Below are positions 45,768-58,543 of a stretch of DNA of 64,000 nt, one piece after another. Every line of letters starts with the position of its first letter. The first letter of the stretch is position 1. Position numbers and translations under genes: made by a program. The notes beneath the pieces are model-generated. The model made no database searches. It worked only from the letters and a program-made list of their open reading frames with translations, and was not told the DNA's origin. The stretch is from Archegozetes longisetosus (lineage: Eukaryota > Arthropoda > Arachnida > Sarcoptiformes > Trhypochthoniidae). Location: NCBI GenBank assembly GCA_018873245.2, contig JAEMBT020000009.1:1674001-1738000 (forward strand), given 5' to 3'.

Positions 45768-46702
45768 ATTATAGTTTTTAAAAAGATCGATTGCTTTCAA
45801 GATTCAAGCTAACCAAATTTATTTTGGTTAATATATAATTGGAATCTTTATATGAGGCGATTATCTAAAAATTCTAGCATATGTTTAATTCCCATTCTTA
45901 ACTGAAAGATAAGCTGAGTTATTTTTCTTGTGAAGTATTCGGAGATTTTAGCTCAAAATTATTTTTTATTTATATTGAGTATTAAAATATCACTGAAAAG
46001 CTTAATTATTCAGTTAAGAGTATTTAATATAAATAGAAATTATCATAACTGAGGTTACGTAAATAAAATTATCTTTCAGTCAACTGTCTTGCACAATATA
46101 TAAAATTAGTACATATTCTGATAGTATTACTGGCATTTAATGAACATTATATGAGAATTGAATTATCTTACAAGATTTCAAGGGTATTAAGTGGAACAGA
46201 TTTATTATTAAACAATGTTTGTTATTTGAGCGAACAATTTAAAATTCAACTACGAAGTCTGAGAACAGAAAGAGATATTCAGATCATTCAAAGGATATTT
46301 TTTCTAAAAAGACTAAAATTTACATTTTAATTGAGCTGATTTCTTAACAGAAATATCAACATTTTGTGGTGGACTTTTAGTTCCACTGACATATGGTTCA
46401 AATATAGAATTGTCTATTTGAAGTAATAAAACTTTTGTGTAATAATCATTTGCGTCAAATAGTTTTGAGACCCGATTAAATCATAATTTATTACTCATAT
46501 CTTATTTCCTGCAAATAAATTGTCAGAAAACGTTTATAAAGTAACAGTATTATCAGTGTTTGACAGCTTATTTATTGACTAACTTAAACTACTTTCAGTC
46601 CTAAACCGGTATAAAAAGCGAAATAATCCTTCATTTCTCGCTTATTTTTCAAAGCATTGAAAGACACTATTCTAACAGTATCCTAGACTAAACCATACGA
46701 GA
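45768..46702. promoter_or_regulatory. Divergent promoter region, GH35 and chitinase 2
   Basis: This 935-bp spacer separates head-to-head genes. For chitinase 2 there is TATAAAAA at 46610-46617, 86 bp before the ATG. For GH35 the minus strand has CATATAAAG at about 45847-45855, about 85 bp before its ATG. No other element was recognised. Confidence 0.55.
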
Positions 46703-48006
46703 ATGATGTCATTAAAATTGCTTTACTTACTCTCGATGTTAATCCAAGTCTATTGTGAACAAAGAATGATTTGCTATTGGATGAACGATCAGTCCATTGA
46801 AAGCATAGATCCCAGTCTATGCACTCATATTCACTATTCATTTGCAACATTAGATCAAAATTCGCTGTTAATAAGATTCGAAGACAGTAATCGTGAAGTG
46901 GATATTATCCAACGAGTTAATAATCTCAAATCAGTTAATCCTAATTTGAAGATCATCCTAGCTTTGGGTGGTTGGGTCGACAGCGCTGGAGATAAGTATT
47001 CTCGTATGGTATCTGATCCCCGATTAAGAGCTAGTTTTGTTCAGCAATCGACTGAATTCCTGAAACAATATAGTTTTGATGGTCTAGATCTGGATTGGGA
47101 ATTCCCAGTTTGCTGGCAAACAGTCTGTGATGCCGGTCCTCAAACTGATAAACAAAACTTCGCATCACTTCTTCAAGTAATATAAATTTGGAAAGATTGA
47201 TTTTCTTAAGATATTAAGAATGAATTTTATTGATCAGGAACTCAGAGCTTCATTTGATAGACAAGAACCTAAGCTATCATTGTCTACAGCAGTAAATGGT
47301 GGACAATGGTTGGCAGATGTGGCTTATGACTACTCTGTGCTAAATAGGTATTAAGGAATTCAAAAGAATTTAATTCACTTATGCATATTTGTTCACTTAA
47401 TTGATGATCAAATTTAGTTCTCTTGATTACGTAAATATCATGACCTACGATAACGCCGGGATGTGGGCCGGAAAAACAGGCCATCATTCGGGCTTCGATT
47501 GGTCCACAAATACAATGAACTGGTGGTCAACACACATAACCAGAAGCAAACTATTAATGGGTGTTCCCTTTTATGGTATATCATTCACATTACAAGACCC
47601 GAACCAACACGGAATCGGAGCACCGGTTACTGCCAGTAGTGCAGAAAGATTTTCAACCATTTGCAATAATGTCAAGAATAATGGCTGGACTAATGAACTT
47701 GTAGATACTGATGGGCCGATTGCCTATAAAAGGAATCAATGGGTTGGTTATGACGAACCAAACAGTATTTTGCGGTAAATAATAGTTTGAATTTTAAATT
47801 TGAGTGATTATTAATTTCAAACTCTTTATCTTTGTAGCAAAGCCCAATGGATCCGTGAGAATGGTTATGGAGGAATTTTAATTTGGGAAATAAGTCAAGA
47901 CGATATTAAGGGCACCTGTTGTGTAATTGATAGACCACTTTTAAGAGCAGCTAATTATGGATTGTTCCAAAAGGGATCTGATCCTATTACTTATCAGTGT
48001 GAATAA
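46703..48006 (+). CDS. GH18 chitinase 2
   Basis: A secreted family 18 chitinase with exons 46703-47176, 47238-47347, 47418-47774 and 47838-48006 giving 369 residues in one clean frame. The signal peptide is LKLLYLLSMLIQVYC, then MICYWMNDQSIESIDP. KIILALGGWVDSAGDKYS is the second conserved strand. The catalytic DGLDLDWEFPVC has the DxDxE triad. NIMTYDNAGMW and GVPFYG follow. The C-terminus GGILIWEISQDDIKGTCC closes the barrel. There is no chitin-binding module or transmembrane helix. It has the same intron positions and phases as chitinase 1 some 25 kb away, so the two are duplicates. Likely roles are moulting or digestion, as for other mite chitinases. Confidence 0.93.
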
Positions 48007-48517
48007 TATTAAGCAATTAATCGTTTATTTTCGATTAATAGAAGAAATTTAGTTGAATATCAGACTATAATAAAATTAAACTTTAGACAATTGTGCAAAT
48101 TAATTGCTCCAATGAGGCTTTATGGTAGTAAAATGCTCTGGCAATGTTGAGCAAGTTATGAATATAACTTTTTACTCCCTTTTTGGTTTAATTTCTATTA
48201 TAAACCATAGCTCAGTCAAATTTTTATATGATTATCAATTTTTCGGATAAAATAGCTTTTATCCGTATCATAATATTATGAATTGTCGTGAGTTCAACGA
48301 TCAACTCACCTATGTCTTACTAACGATTGACCAAAAGTTGAGTATCATATTGTTAATTGGGTAACCGTTGAATTTAAGGTATAAAATTCATTAATCATTA
48401 ATTACAATTTGCATTTCATAAGATTCAAAAAGATTTTAAACTTGGAAATTTATCAAAAGCGCTGGTTTATTATATATTTCCAGTATTGATCTAATCAAAT
48501 ATAAAATTTCTCATATA
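48007..48517. other. Intergenic
   Basis: The 3' flank of chitinase 2. No gene was recognised. Confidence 0.5.
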
Positions 48518-48841
48518 ATGTATGAGATGTATGAAAGTATTTCTCGTATAAGAACTGTTTTTCAGAACAGCAACGACAGTCTCATTATAGTTGAAAAAGA
48601 AGCGCTGAAGTTTAATGCAAATACTGATGATTCTATTGAAGACAAAAATACGCAAAAGTTCAGACATAAAATCTTGAAATTTATTGATAATCACGTTAAC
48701 TTTTATAGGGTATTCATTGAATCTTATGAATTGTACTTGTTGTATAACCCTCTTATAATTATCATTTCATTCATTGATAAATTTATTAGAATATTGTTAA
48801 TATATTTGAACTTTACTTGTGATAGTAACTTCAATTTGTGA
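48518..48841 (+). CDS. Hypothetical 107-residue protein
   Basis: I do not recognise this frame. It starts with MYEMYESISRIRTVF, is polar and probably helical for about 70 residues, and ends in a hydrophobic stretch (LLYNPLIIIISFIDKFIRIL) that could be a membrane or amphipathic helix. It has no signal peptide and no visible splice partner. In DNA this AT-rich a 107-codon frame could arise by chance or be one exon of a longer gene. Confidence 0.3.
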   Translation: MYEMYESISRIRTVFQNSNDSLIIVEKEALKFNANTDDSIEDKNTQKFRHKILKFIDNHVNFYRVFIESYELYLLYNPLIIIISFIDKFIRILLIYLNFTCDSNFNL

Positions 48842-48999
48842 CCAAATCAATTATAATACTTGAACCATTGATGAAGAAATGTAACTCTTGTAGCACTTGG
48901 TCACATGCATTGAACAGATTGAACCAGATTTAATAAAAAAGAGTAATATAAATCAATTACTTTATATATTTAGATCGAATGATACTTTAGTTCTTCAAA

Positions 49000-49408
49000 T
49001 TTTTATGTTTAGGTTTCCTATCATACAGTTCCTTCTTCTTCTCTGATTCTTCACTTAATGTCTCTGTTTTTTCAGTTTCAGAACTTGTATGTTCCGGTTT
49101 TTAGGATGAACTACAGCTGTAAGTAATAAATTTATGATTCTCACTACAAGAAATATTTCATTCATCAATACCTTTCCTGTAGAATAATACAAATACAGGC
49201 ATTACGATAAGCGTCAATATGTAAGTTGATAGAATAAATACATAAATATATGCAATCGTGTTACTAGTAGTTTGAATATTCTCTTTAGTGTTATTCTCAA
49301 CTTCAGATAAATTCATGGATAAATTCATAACTGATTTGATTTCAGCTTTGGTTTCTATTCACGGGAAATAGTATGCCTTATCTCCTCAAAAGCTTCAGTT
49401 TTAGACAT
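49000..49408 (-). pseudogene. Possible decayed small membrane protein gene
   Basis: On the minus strand an ATG at 49408 opens MSKTEAFEEIRHTISRE and then stops. One frame over, coding-like sequence continues as ETKAEIKSVMNLSMNLSEVE with a transmembrane helix (IAYIYVFILSTYILTLIVMP) and FVLFYRKG, ending at a plausible donor (AAAG|gtattg). A charged block (SSETEKTETLSEESEKKKEL) near 49085-49025 may be a further exon. This could be a small single-pass membrane protein with a frameshift, or chance. Family unknown. Confidence 0.3.
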
Positions 49409-49409
49409 T

Positions 49410-50689
49410 TTCTGTTAGAAATGATTAAAAGTTATTTTTAAGAGCGCGCTTGGATTTTAAATGCTTTATTGCGTAATAAATTGTTTCAATTTAAGATATT
49501 GAAGTTTTGTACCGAATGCTCGCTCAATTATATAAATTGGTTTCTAGTCATTCGTCAGATGAAGTGAATGATTTTTTTCTAGTATATATCTCTTTTATCT
49601 TTAGTATGATTGAGAACAATGAAAACTTTGTATAAGACATTCAAAATTATTCAAATCAGATTTTGAATACAAATCTTATAATCGAATAGTGCACATAACA
49701 ATACATTTAAATATTCGGCTCTTATTATATTTTAATTGACCTAATGTATTGACAACATTATTTCAACTGAAATATAATTTATGATTAAGTTATAAAAATG
49801 TGCTTTTTATCTTAGAGACTAATACTTTTGTCTAAGAGCTTTTGCATTCAATAAAATCGTTCTCTGATTGATTAAAATTCTCTGAAAAATCAATAGTTTC
49901 TTGATTTGTGGCCAAAGTCATGGGAATAGTCAAATTTTTCGCACTTCAATTCTTTTTATTCGTGTCTCAATATGACGAATGGGTTCTTTATATTTGCTTG
50001 CTTTGGATTACCCTCTGATCAATGAATGATTGAATAATTGATTAATTGCATAAATAGTTAATATGATGTGATATCTTGACAAAATTGATAGGCTAGCTTA
50101 TATTCCGACATTCACAGAAACGACACCAAATTCTTATTGAGAACTCGAAAAAACTTTTCAAAAACGATAGATTTGATTTGGTGATTACATTCATTATTTA
50201 TGTCAACTGAAATCTAATAAAACTTATGATCTTACTAAATTACTAGAGTGTATCTAATTAAGCATATTGAGTATTATTGTGAGACCTATTTTTCTCATTT
50301 TGTTTCTATCGTAATTTTCTTTTACTACTTAGTATTGAAGGTCACTAACATTTAATCTTGTTAGCGCTCTATCTATGTCAGAGTGACCCTATACTTAGTT
50401 ATTTACTAATACTGATCCAAATAATGACCACTAGCTAGGAAGAGGTGACCCACAAAGCATAGATGTGGGACAATAGAACTTTCTCGAATGTAGACTAGTT
50501 TATATAAAAAGAGTGTAAATCAAAAGGGAAAGGGGCATTCATTTTCATGTTCTTAGAGCTACTTGTTAAAGGCAATCTTTTACTTTTGATTTATGTACAC
50601 TTGCGAAACTTTATTTTATTTGTAACTCTATTCTATTGGTATGTTTGACGGGAGCTTGGAATGGATATCAAAAACAGAATTTTATTGAA
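49410..50689. other. Intergenic
   Basis: AT-rich sequence without a supportable gene. Confidence 0.5.
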
Positions 50690-50810
50690 ATTTTTTTACA
50701 AATTATTTAAAAGTAGTCCCCATAGCCCGAATACACCGATTCATTCTGTCCTCCCACTTCTACACCCGACGCCACTCTTCCGGAGTTATGCTTTCAATTA
50801 AAAATTAGAT
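50690..50810 (-). pseudogene. Tc1/mariner transposase C-terminal scrap
   Basis: The minus strand reads ESITPEEWRRV, a stop, then KWEDRMNRCIRAMGTTFK and a stop. This matches the pattern at the C-terminal end of IS630/Tc1/mariner transposases. Only about 35 codons remain. Confidence 0.55.
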
Positions 50811-50814
50811 AAGA

Positions 50815-53058
50815 ACTAGACATGACTAGACTTTGATTGATCACCAAAAATAAACAATTAGAGGCAGACGACTAAAATTTTGTGTGCGAAGTTCAAACAC
50901 ATTATATTAATTAAAAACATTAAAACAATTATTCTAAAATTTTTTTTTCATTCCCATTCCGAGCATCCATCAAACATACGAATAAATCCTAAATGAAATC
51001 TCTTTGTAAAAAAGTTTTAATTCCTTTCGTTACTAAACTAATGTGAAGACGAAATTTCGGACTTAGTCTTTGCAATATTAAAGTACTCTTGAGCCAGACC
51101 CGCAATATTCGGATGCATTCTCACAATATTTCATATTATGTTAGAATTTTCATCATTGAAGTCTGTGCATGATAATGGAAATATTCCAGATATCAATAAA
51201 ACATCAATAAAAGATGTCCTAATGTTGAGGTTATAATGCGTTGCCTCACACGATTGCCGTGAACATTGGTTGAATTTTATTCTCATATTCTAATAGCGAT
51301 CGAACTAAACTCAATTCGTACGTTTTTTACTTATAATAAGCTTTGTTAGAGCAGAGCGTTCCTGTGACTCTCCTCAACTGATCAGAAAACTTTCCGCTTT
51401 ATTAGAGAAATTGTACACAATTGTTCGGATATCCAAGCACATCTAAAGTTAAAATAATGAGTGCATTGATTTTGACTTCGAACAGAAACATCAAAAATGT
51501 TTTAATATTAAGTAAGAATTAATCACATCTACAGAAACACGAATATGAGAACATTTACAGTTAAAATTATTTATCTTCGATAGCGGTTGGAGTAAAACAG
51601 TGCATGAGGATATATCCAAAGAATTATTCACAAAAGTTTGACAAAAGTAGATTCAATAATAATCAGGCGTATTACATATATTAATAGTTAACAGCGTGTA
51701 TCATAAGAAACATGCCCTTAAATCATACTAACGAGCTCTCCATCAACACTTTCGGCATCTGTTAGGGATTAACAGGGTTTTAAGTGTTCATTTGTAGTTT
51801 TTGTGCTAAATTTTTAGTAAATTTTCATAGAATAGATTCCGAATCAGATCATTATTTTTGCATTAATAGTGGAAGTAGAAGTGCAACACTGCTGAAGGCG
51901 AACACCATTCACATAGATCAAACACAGTTAATGGGACAGTTGGGGCTTTCTGATTGGTTTCCACAACGAAGATCGGCTTTTTGAAGTTTTTCATCTCTAT
52001 TATAGTGAATTTTTCCGATAAATCTGCATTCTATAAAATTTGAAAATTTGGAATCGTTTCTTATTGTTTTGAGGAATGTAAAGCGTTTCATAAAATCACA
52101 ACTCATGATTCGTATAAATCACGCCGCGAATTAATCATCAGTAAAATGTTTTTCATAAAATCTTTATTTAGAAATTTTGAAAAATTAAAACCTTTTTTTT
52201 GATTAGACCATTTCTTAGGCGACGACGCAATATACTAACATTTCGCATTTAAAGTGCTATAAGAAATTACAGAATTTATGCTTCTATAATAAAAAAATAG
52301 TAAACGATTAGTGCTTAATATTTACTGCGGGTAAACCTAAGGATTTTTTACAGAAAACTTCTGTATATCACAGTAAATTTTAAGGGTTGGGCTTGATCTC
52401 GAAAAGACGTTGGCCTATGAAAATTTCTATAAATAACATCTGAGCTCCAGAAGCTAGCATTAAGTATTATAATTCGACTGCCTTATATTACTTCAGTATA
52501 ATTTTCACATGATCAAAGCCCAATGCAGTGTGAAAATTTACTAAAACCACCTGATTGAGTCTGTTTCTAAAAGGAGTATATTATGTGCTTTATTTTCTGT
52601 TCTTCGTCAATTTTCTCATCTCTTTTGTGAAACTCAATAGAATAAATTTTATTAAATAGTTCTTCAAGAAACTTTTTATGACAACTGCGCATATTGAAAC
52701 ATCCAGATTGCCAACTTGCTGGACATATACTTGTCCAGTATGCCTCAATATGCTGAAAATTTCAATTAAGATAAGTCGATAATAATGTTTCATAATCCTC
52801 AAGTTAGCTTGTTTTAACTTTTTGAAAGTTAGTTACATGTCGTGTTCATATATCTTACGATGTATATCAATGATGATTGATAAACTACTTCCAGAGGGCG
52901 AGATGCCAACTGAAGCGTTTTCATTTTCCATTTGCAGACGGATGAATGGGCATAATACTGTACAACCAACTGCCATCAATCTTATCGACATAATAGATCT
53001 ATTTGAGGTGGATAATTTCTTGGTTTAAATAAAAAAGTCAATAATAAACATATTTTGG
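50815..53058. other. Intergenic, weak ORFs only
   Basis: Several 60-70 codon frames exist on both strands but show no family motif, signal peptide or splice context. Confidence 0.45.
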
Positions 53059-53598
53059 TAGATGGGACTTTATGCGGGCACGTACTTTTGATAATTGATC
53101 CTAATAGTACTCAGTGTGGGGAGTCGAATGATATATTACATGCCCACATTCTATCCAGGAAATACGTAAAAATGAAATATTTTAAAAACTCAAAAAATAG
53201 TTCTATTGCTAGGTATCCCCTCCAAAACGCGATATAAGATAATTCTCTATAAAATAATTAAGTATCCATTTGTGTGATTAACCTAAGCGAAAATTGCATC
53301 AGATCACGAAGCGTTCCGAGTGAAGCGATCTGACACTATCTTCAGCTTAGGTTAAATCGGGTTCGTGGTGGTTAGGTTAAATGAGTCGCCAATAGGTACT
53401 TTGAGAGGAAGAATGAATGGAGAGTGGGCATCTGGGGTGCTCAGGAGAGCGCCCAGGGTATGTAATCATTATTTAAAAATCAAAATTTTCACATAATTTG
53501 TGGATAAAACATGGCATGTAATATATCATTCGACTCCCTACACTGAGTACTATTAGGATCAATTATCAAAAGTATGTGCCGGCATAGAGTCCCATCTA
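53059..53598. mobile_element. TIR/MITE-like element
   Basis: Arms of about 85-90 bp are inverted copies at roughly 95% identity: left from TAGATGGGACTTTATGCGGG, right ending in the complement CCCATCTA at 53598. Each contains TAATAGTACTCAGTGT. The 540-bp unit has a GC-richer centre (about 53290-53460) and no coding potential. A clear target duplication was not found. Confidence 0.75.
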
Positions 53599-53599
53599 C

Positions 53600-55350
53600 T
53601 CACATTTTCATCTAATTCACGAATATTGAAGGAATGGTTGTGATGGAAAATTCAAAATTGTAGCTTTTCCTGGGCACGAGGACGGTTGTAGATACAGGCA
53701 CGGGATGAACAATCAAGCAGTAGATTGAACGCTCATAACGGCTTTGTCATTGCTTCGCCATTATCGTTGTTAAAACGCCAATGATTTATGCGTAACTTAA
53801 TATATGATAATCATTTATCGGAAATGATTGCTATCTATCAATATTTCAAAGTAGGAATATAAGCCTATTATTCGTAAACAAAGAGTTGAAATCACTAATT
53901 TACTTAAACATTTACATGTATTAAATAAAATTAATAACATGAATTAATATTTCACAAAATTTCACATTCAAATTAGATTAATAAGAAATTGTTATTAACC
54001 CCTTAAAGGCAGATGTCCTCAACTAAAATTCGTTATTATAAGGTTATAATAGCAAGCAATGTAAAGCTATTAATTAGTTGATTATATGCAGAATATTTGA
54101 ATATTATAACATAAAATCGTAGCACAACACAATTTAGTAACAGTAACACAACTATTGTAACTATGGGAGCTATTTTATTTGGTAATGTGAGGTAAAAGGC
54201 CTAAATACATATTTTTCGATCACTCTTATAGGAAGATTTCGTCCAAAATGAGTTGTCCCATTTTACAAAAACATATTTCGATTTTAATAAAATTTATACA
54301 AATTGTTAAGCATAAAAATTGATAAACAATGATATATAAACTGTAGCAATATCTATAATAATTAGCGATTTATTCGTGGTTAAAAATTACAATTATGGTA
54401 AAGAATTTTTTGTAAAAAATTGAATGATTAGGATAAAATAATGTACATAAATGATGCAAAAGTGCATTTTAATAAAGTATCAGTATAAGTTTTGCATCTC
54501 GAGTAAATCAGGGTATAAACTTGGTGAATTTGTGGTCTTTTGATATTTACGTGTATATACCAGGCACGCACTACACACTGTATCACATTTTTTAATATTA
54601 TTGTCGTTGATTTCCTTGCCATTGTCTGTCAAAATACGATTTTTTACACTATTTAGCGATTGTATATAATCGTCATTTTTTACAGTTCTCACATCTCTTT
54701 TATATGTGCAATCTAGACTTTTTGTACACACAGCACATTTTTTTGTACTTAAATGTTTTAATTGAGATATTTTTTTAAATTACAGTTTTTATAAACACAA
54801 TTTCATCTTGTTAACAATGGATTCTCAAAATTTTCTCTTTTGAAATAAAATCACTATGAAATAAGTATTTTAAAACACCAAAAAAATTTTGAGAAACCTT
54901 TGGTAATATACTCAAAATTAACATTTTAAAAAATTATTTTTTATTTCCCACAAAATTAAAATATATTTTATAAAATTTTACTTAATATTTTATAAGGTTT
55001 TTATAGTTATGTTTAATAGTGAAGACAGAATTTAAATATATTAATGTGTTACTGAATAAACTTAGTTTGAATTTTGTTTATTAAAACTAACATTGTTCTA
55101 TTTCCTGTTATTAAAATATATTATTCTATACTGGATTATCTACAATTCATCATCCTGCTTTACTGTAAAAATGTTTTAATTTTTAAAAAATTACAAATAT
55201 GAAGATGCGACAACTCTTCTAGAGTAGAGACTTAATAAGTTTTTAACCAATAGTAGAGAAAGAGGAGTTATTTTTGTTAGGAAATAGCTGGGAGTATGAA
55301 TACTTTTGACCAACTAATCCTGATTATACCTGGTCCCTGCTTGTGATATA
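53600..55350. other. Intergenic with a cysteine-bearing ORF
   Basis: A minus-strand frame at 54480-54731 contains CTKSLDC and CDTVCSAC spacings reminiscent of a zinc-ribbon end of a DNA transposase, but the rest of such a gene is not visible. No gene is called. Confidence 0.35.
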
Positions 55351-55351
55351 T

Positions 55352-55419
55352 ATTCATCTGTGGGAGGGTGAGGGTGTGCTGAATGCAGAAGGCGAATAAA
55401 TAAAAATTTCTTGCAATTT
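55352..55419. repeat. Direct repeat, copy 1
   Basis: ATTCATCTGTGGGAGGGTGAG and the following GAATAAATAAAAATTTCTTGCAAT recur with small changes at 56622-56690 in the same orientation, about 1.27 kb away. This may mark the two ends of an element or a segmental duplication. Confidence 0.6.
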
Positions 55420-56621
55420 GTCCCTTCCTTTAGAGTGTTCGTCTCTGAACACCGGTAATATCTTCTCTATAAGTAGTGATTCACATTAGGTGTAATTTAA
55501 AAAAATTTTGAAGATTCGATGCATAATACATTTAAAATATAATTACTAAAATTGAGTATTAAATTATAAACATAAATTATATAAGCGATATATGTTGATC
55601 GTTAATGAAAATGTTGGGAAACAATAATTATGAATAAGAATAAGGATATTATACACTAAAAGTCGAATAATAGTCTTAAAAATATTAAGAATAAATGTTT
55701 AGTAATTAGGAAAGTATTTGGTATGATAAGAAAAGGAATAAGGAGAAACGTTCTTATTCGACACGCACTTTATGTACAAGGTTATGATACTTCATATAGG
55801 TGTAGTTATGAGAGTGTTTACGATGAGTTTCAAACAAAAGGCTCCAAATATATAAACACAATCTATTTATTTGTGTGTAACATAAGTGTGAATTTGTGTT
55901 CTTTGTCCTGCAAAGAGTGTCAGCTATTTTTCTTTAGGTTTAAGTTATTTTTTTCAGATTTTGGACTTACTTTAGGTAAAGCTTCAATTGTTTTTTGGTA
56001 AGTATAGAAACGTCTAGTAAGTTGTAAAGAGAATATTTGATTATTTTCCTATTAATAGATTTTTTAACCATTGGGAAGAATTTAGATTCAAACAGGAAGC
56101 ATGTCGACTAAACGTATGTATATCAATCGACTAATGATGTTAATTGCTAATGATTATTGTTTTCTTTAGAGTACAAAAGATTACGTACAGGGAAGAATTA
56201 TTCAGAAGTTACGACTCTTGTTGAAGACATCTCTTGTTCAGACGCATGTAATACTCCATCGACGTTATCTCGGGTTATTTCTTCTTCAACAGCGAATGAT
56301 TGTCATCTGCCATATTCACCTGCTGATCTCATTCTTCGAGAACCTTTATGGGAGTTTCCTCCACGAATTGACCAAGTTTTTAACCATCCCAAACGTAATA
56401 AAGTCAATGGAGAGCATCAAATCGAGCGTTGTTGGTCGATAAAAGATTTGGAATGGTAGGCTGTGGGAAGATTGATTCCTCATGAGATAGGTCGGTTGGG
56501 AGGATCGATACAACACTTGATAGCACGCTAAGAGGCTGTAAAGCCTCGTTTAACTTCCTTTTCCCTGACCAAATTTCCTCGGTTGGTGCATGCCATAAAA
56601 CTGCGAATTTGCTACAAATTA
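55420..56621. other. Segment between direct repeats
   Basis: It contains plus-strand frames of 92-100 codons (55723-56001 and 56157-56459) with no recognisable domain. Base composition near 56200-56600 is less AT-rich than the surroundings, as in a transposon coding region or an old gene fragment. No gene can be supported. Confidence 0.35.
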
Positions 56622-56690
56622 ATTCATCATCCTGTGGGAGGGTGAGGTTAGGAATGTAGAAAGAGAATAAGTAAAATTTTCTTGCAATAT
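56622..56690. repeat. Direct repeat, copy 2
   Basis: Second copy of the repeat at 55352-55419, with CCTGTGGGAGGGTGAG and TTTTCTTGCAAT conserved. Confidence 0.6.
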
Positions 56691-56877
56691 TGTAAGTCTT
56701 TTAATAACAATGACCATAAGAGTGCATCAAGCAGAAAATATAATAATTATATGCATATCTTAAACAAAAACTAATAATATATATTTCAAATCTGAAAAAT
56801 TAATATAATTAAAAAATAAAGCATTGAACTAGAAAAAAGCATTCTATGTAAGAAGTTTATACACAGAACAGCAATTA

Positions 56878-57272
56878 ATAAGTAATTGAGTGATGGTATG
56901 CAATAACCAGTCATCTCTTGATCAGTATTGCATTTTTAAAGGGCCCAAATGTATTGATACGAATGATGCCTTCAGAAAGAATAAATTACTTATTACTAAA
57001 GAATATAACTTAAACTCATTTAACATATATTCAATCTTAGTTATTTTGTTTAGTTTGTTATTAATTTTATTATTTTCTTTCAAAACTTAATTCTTTGTTT
57101 AATTGAAATCTCTGTTTATTAAAGAAACAAAATTTAAATGAGTTTAAAAAACTCTTATTTTATACATGTCGTGCTTTATGTCTACTCTTAAATAGTACTA
57201 GAAAAGCTTTTTTCATATGTAATGCTGATCAAGAGATGACTGGTTATTGCATACCATCACTCAATTGCTTAT
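56878..57272. mobile_element. MITE with about 55-bp inverted ends
   Basis: Left ATTGAGTGATGGTATGCAAT and onward through CCAGTCATCTCTTGATCAG is mirrored exactly on the right, with a short degraded extension both outward (ATAAGTA/ATAAGCA) and inward. The 395-bp unit contains a 66-codon frame with a hydrophobic end that I treat as fortuitous. The target duplication is ambiguous (TA or none). Confidence 0.82.
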
Positions 57273-57959
57273 AACAACAAGTAAACTAGAGTAAAGTTTA
57301 CTTTAAACAGTAATAGAAAAATATAATATTGAGCAAAACTCTTTTTACAGTGCGAGGATCTTTAGGCCAAATTTTTACGTGTATTTTATGATTGTGACAA
57401 CTCCTTTGCTTCATTGGATAAAAGAAATTAAATTTTGAAAATTTTAAAGTATATTTTACATACAAACAGTTAATTATGTTTAAAGATATAAACTCATGTG
57501 TTTATTTTGAATTATCCATCTTATCTATGCTTTCAGAAAGCAAATTGGCATATTATCCATCCGCGTGATGCCAAATGAAAATAGATCATTTTACTCTGCA
57601 ATATCCCAAACTCTGATGCGCGCGTTTGAAAACCTCAATTCCATTACCTCCTCTAAAGTCCATCCATAAAATCGACATTTAATGCAATCGTGATTGTATT
57701 CTTGGAAAAATTTTCCACCATAACTGAGATTTACACCCAAATAAGAGTAAAATGAGTTCTAAATGAAGACTACCTGAGACGCCTCTAAAGATCACTAACT
57801 CATAGCTCATATTTGATATAAGACCTCTTGATTACAAAATTGGAATCTATCCATTTGAATAAAAAGTTGAATCTACAGTACTTATGAATTTATTAGTAGG
57901 ACTATTTTTCGAGACAATGATGAGACTATTAACCTTTTAACCTTAAAGGAAATTTCCGA
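57273..57959. other. Intergenic
   Basis: Nothing was recognised in this stretch. Confidence 0.45.
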
Positions 57960-58543
57960 AAACATTGCTTCATGGACAAAATCATAGCGATAAAGAAATT
58001 GATGAAATGGTAGAACTCGAAAAAAGAACTAAAAGTAAATGGCTTCGTGGATTTTATGGAACTTGATTAATGCATGTGCGTAAAATTAGTGGCCGTCGGC
58101 GCAAAACAAATCAAGAACAGAATTTGGATATTGTTGGGGCTGCAAACGCGAGTCCTCTTATGACCCATTCTGAAATTCAAGAAGCGACTAATCTTGACTT
58201 ATTTGCAAACAACTTCAGGACGTCTTAACGAAAATAGATTGTTCTGTAGAATCGTGCGAATTAAGAAATCATTCAGTGCGGTACATAGAGCTGTGAGAGT
58301 GGGTTTTGTAGAAAATTTTGCAAACTTTGATGAGTGGAATAATACTATATTTACTAAAGTCACATTTCAAACGGATCATACAGTTAGAACTCTAGTTCGG
58401 ATACTTATTGGACCGGTTTTTCAGCAAAGGTATGTAGTTCAGAAAACAATCTGGGCAAAAGTCATTGTCTGTTTTTGGCATCGTATCTGTACGTGGTTTA
58501 GGTCCACTTGAAAGAATCAATGATAGATTCAATAGTGAGACAT
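57960..58543 (+). pseudogene. Broken Tc1-type transposase related to 13542-14585
   Basis: Frames read ISGRRRKTNQEQNLDIV (linker), then a shift to SGRLNENRLFCRIVRIKKSF, VTFQTDHTVRTLVRILIGPV and a degraded GLGPLERINDRFNSETY. These align with linker, helix and early catalytic blocks of the intact-frame transposase at 13542-14585. The D-bearing strand is degraded and the C-terminal half is missing. A MITE begins at TA within the last codon of the recognisable part. Confidence 0.78.

Noticed and set aside
53280..53400. TTAGGTTA-type blocks suggesting telomeric TTAGG
   Set aside because: Only isolated units within a TIR element, not a tandem array.
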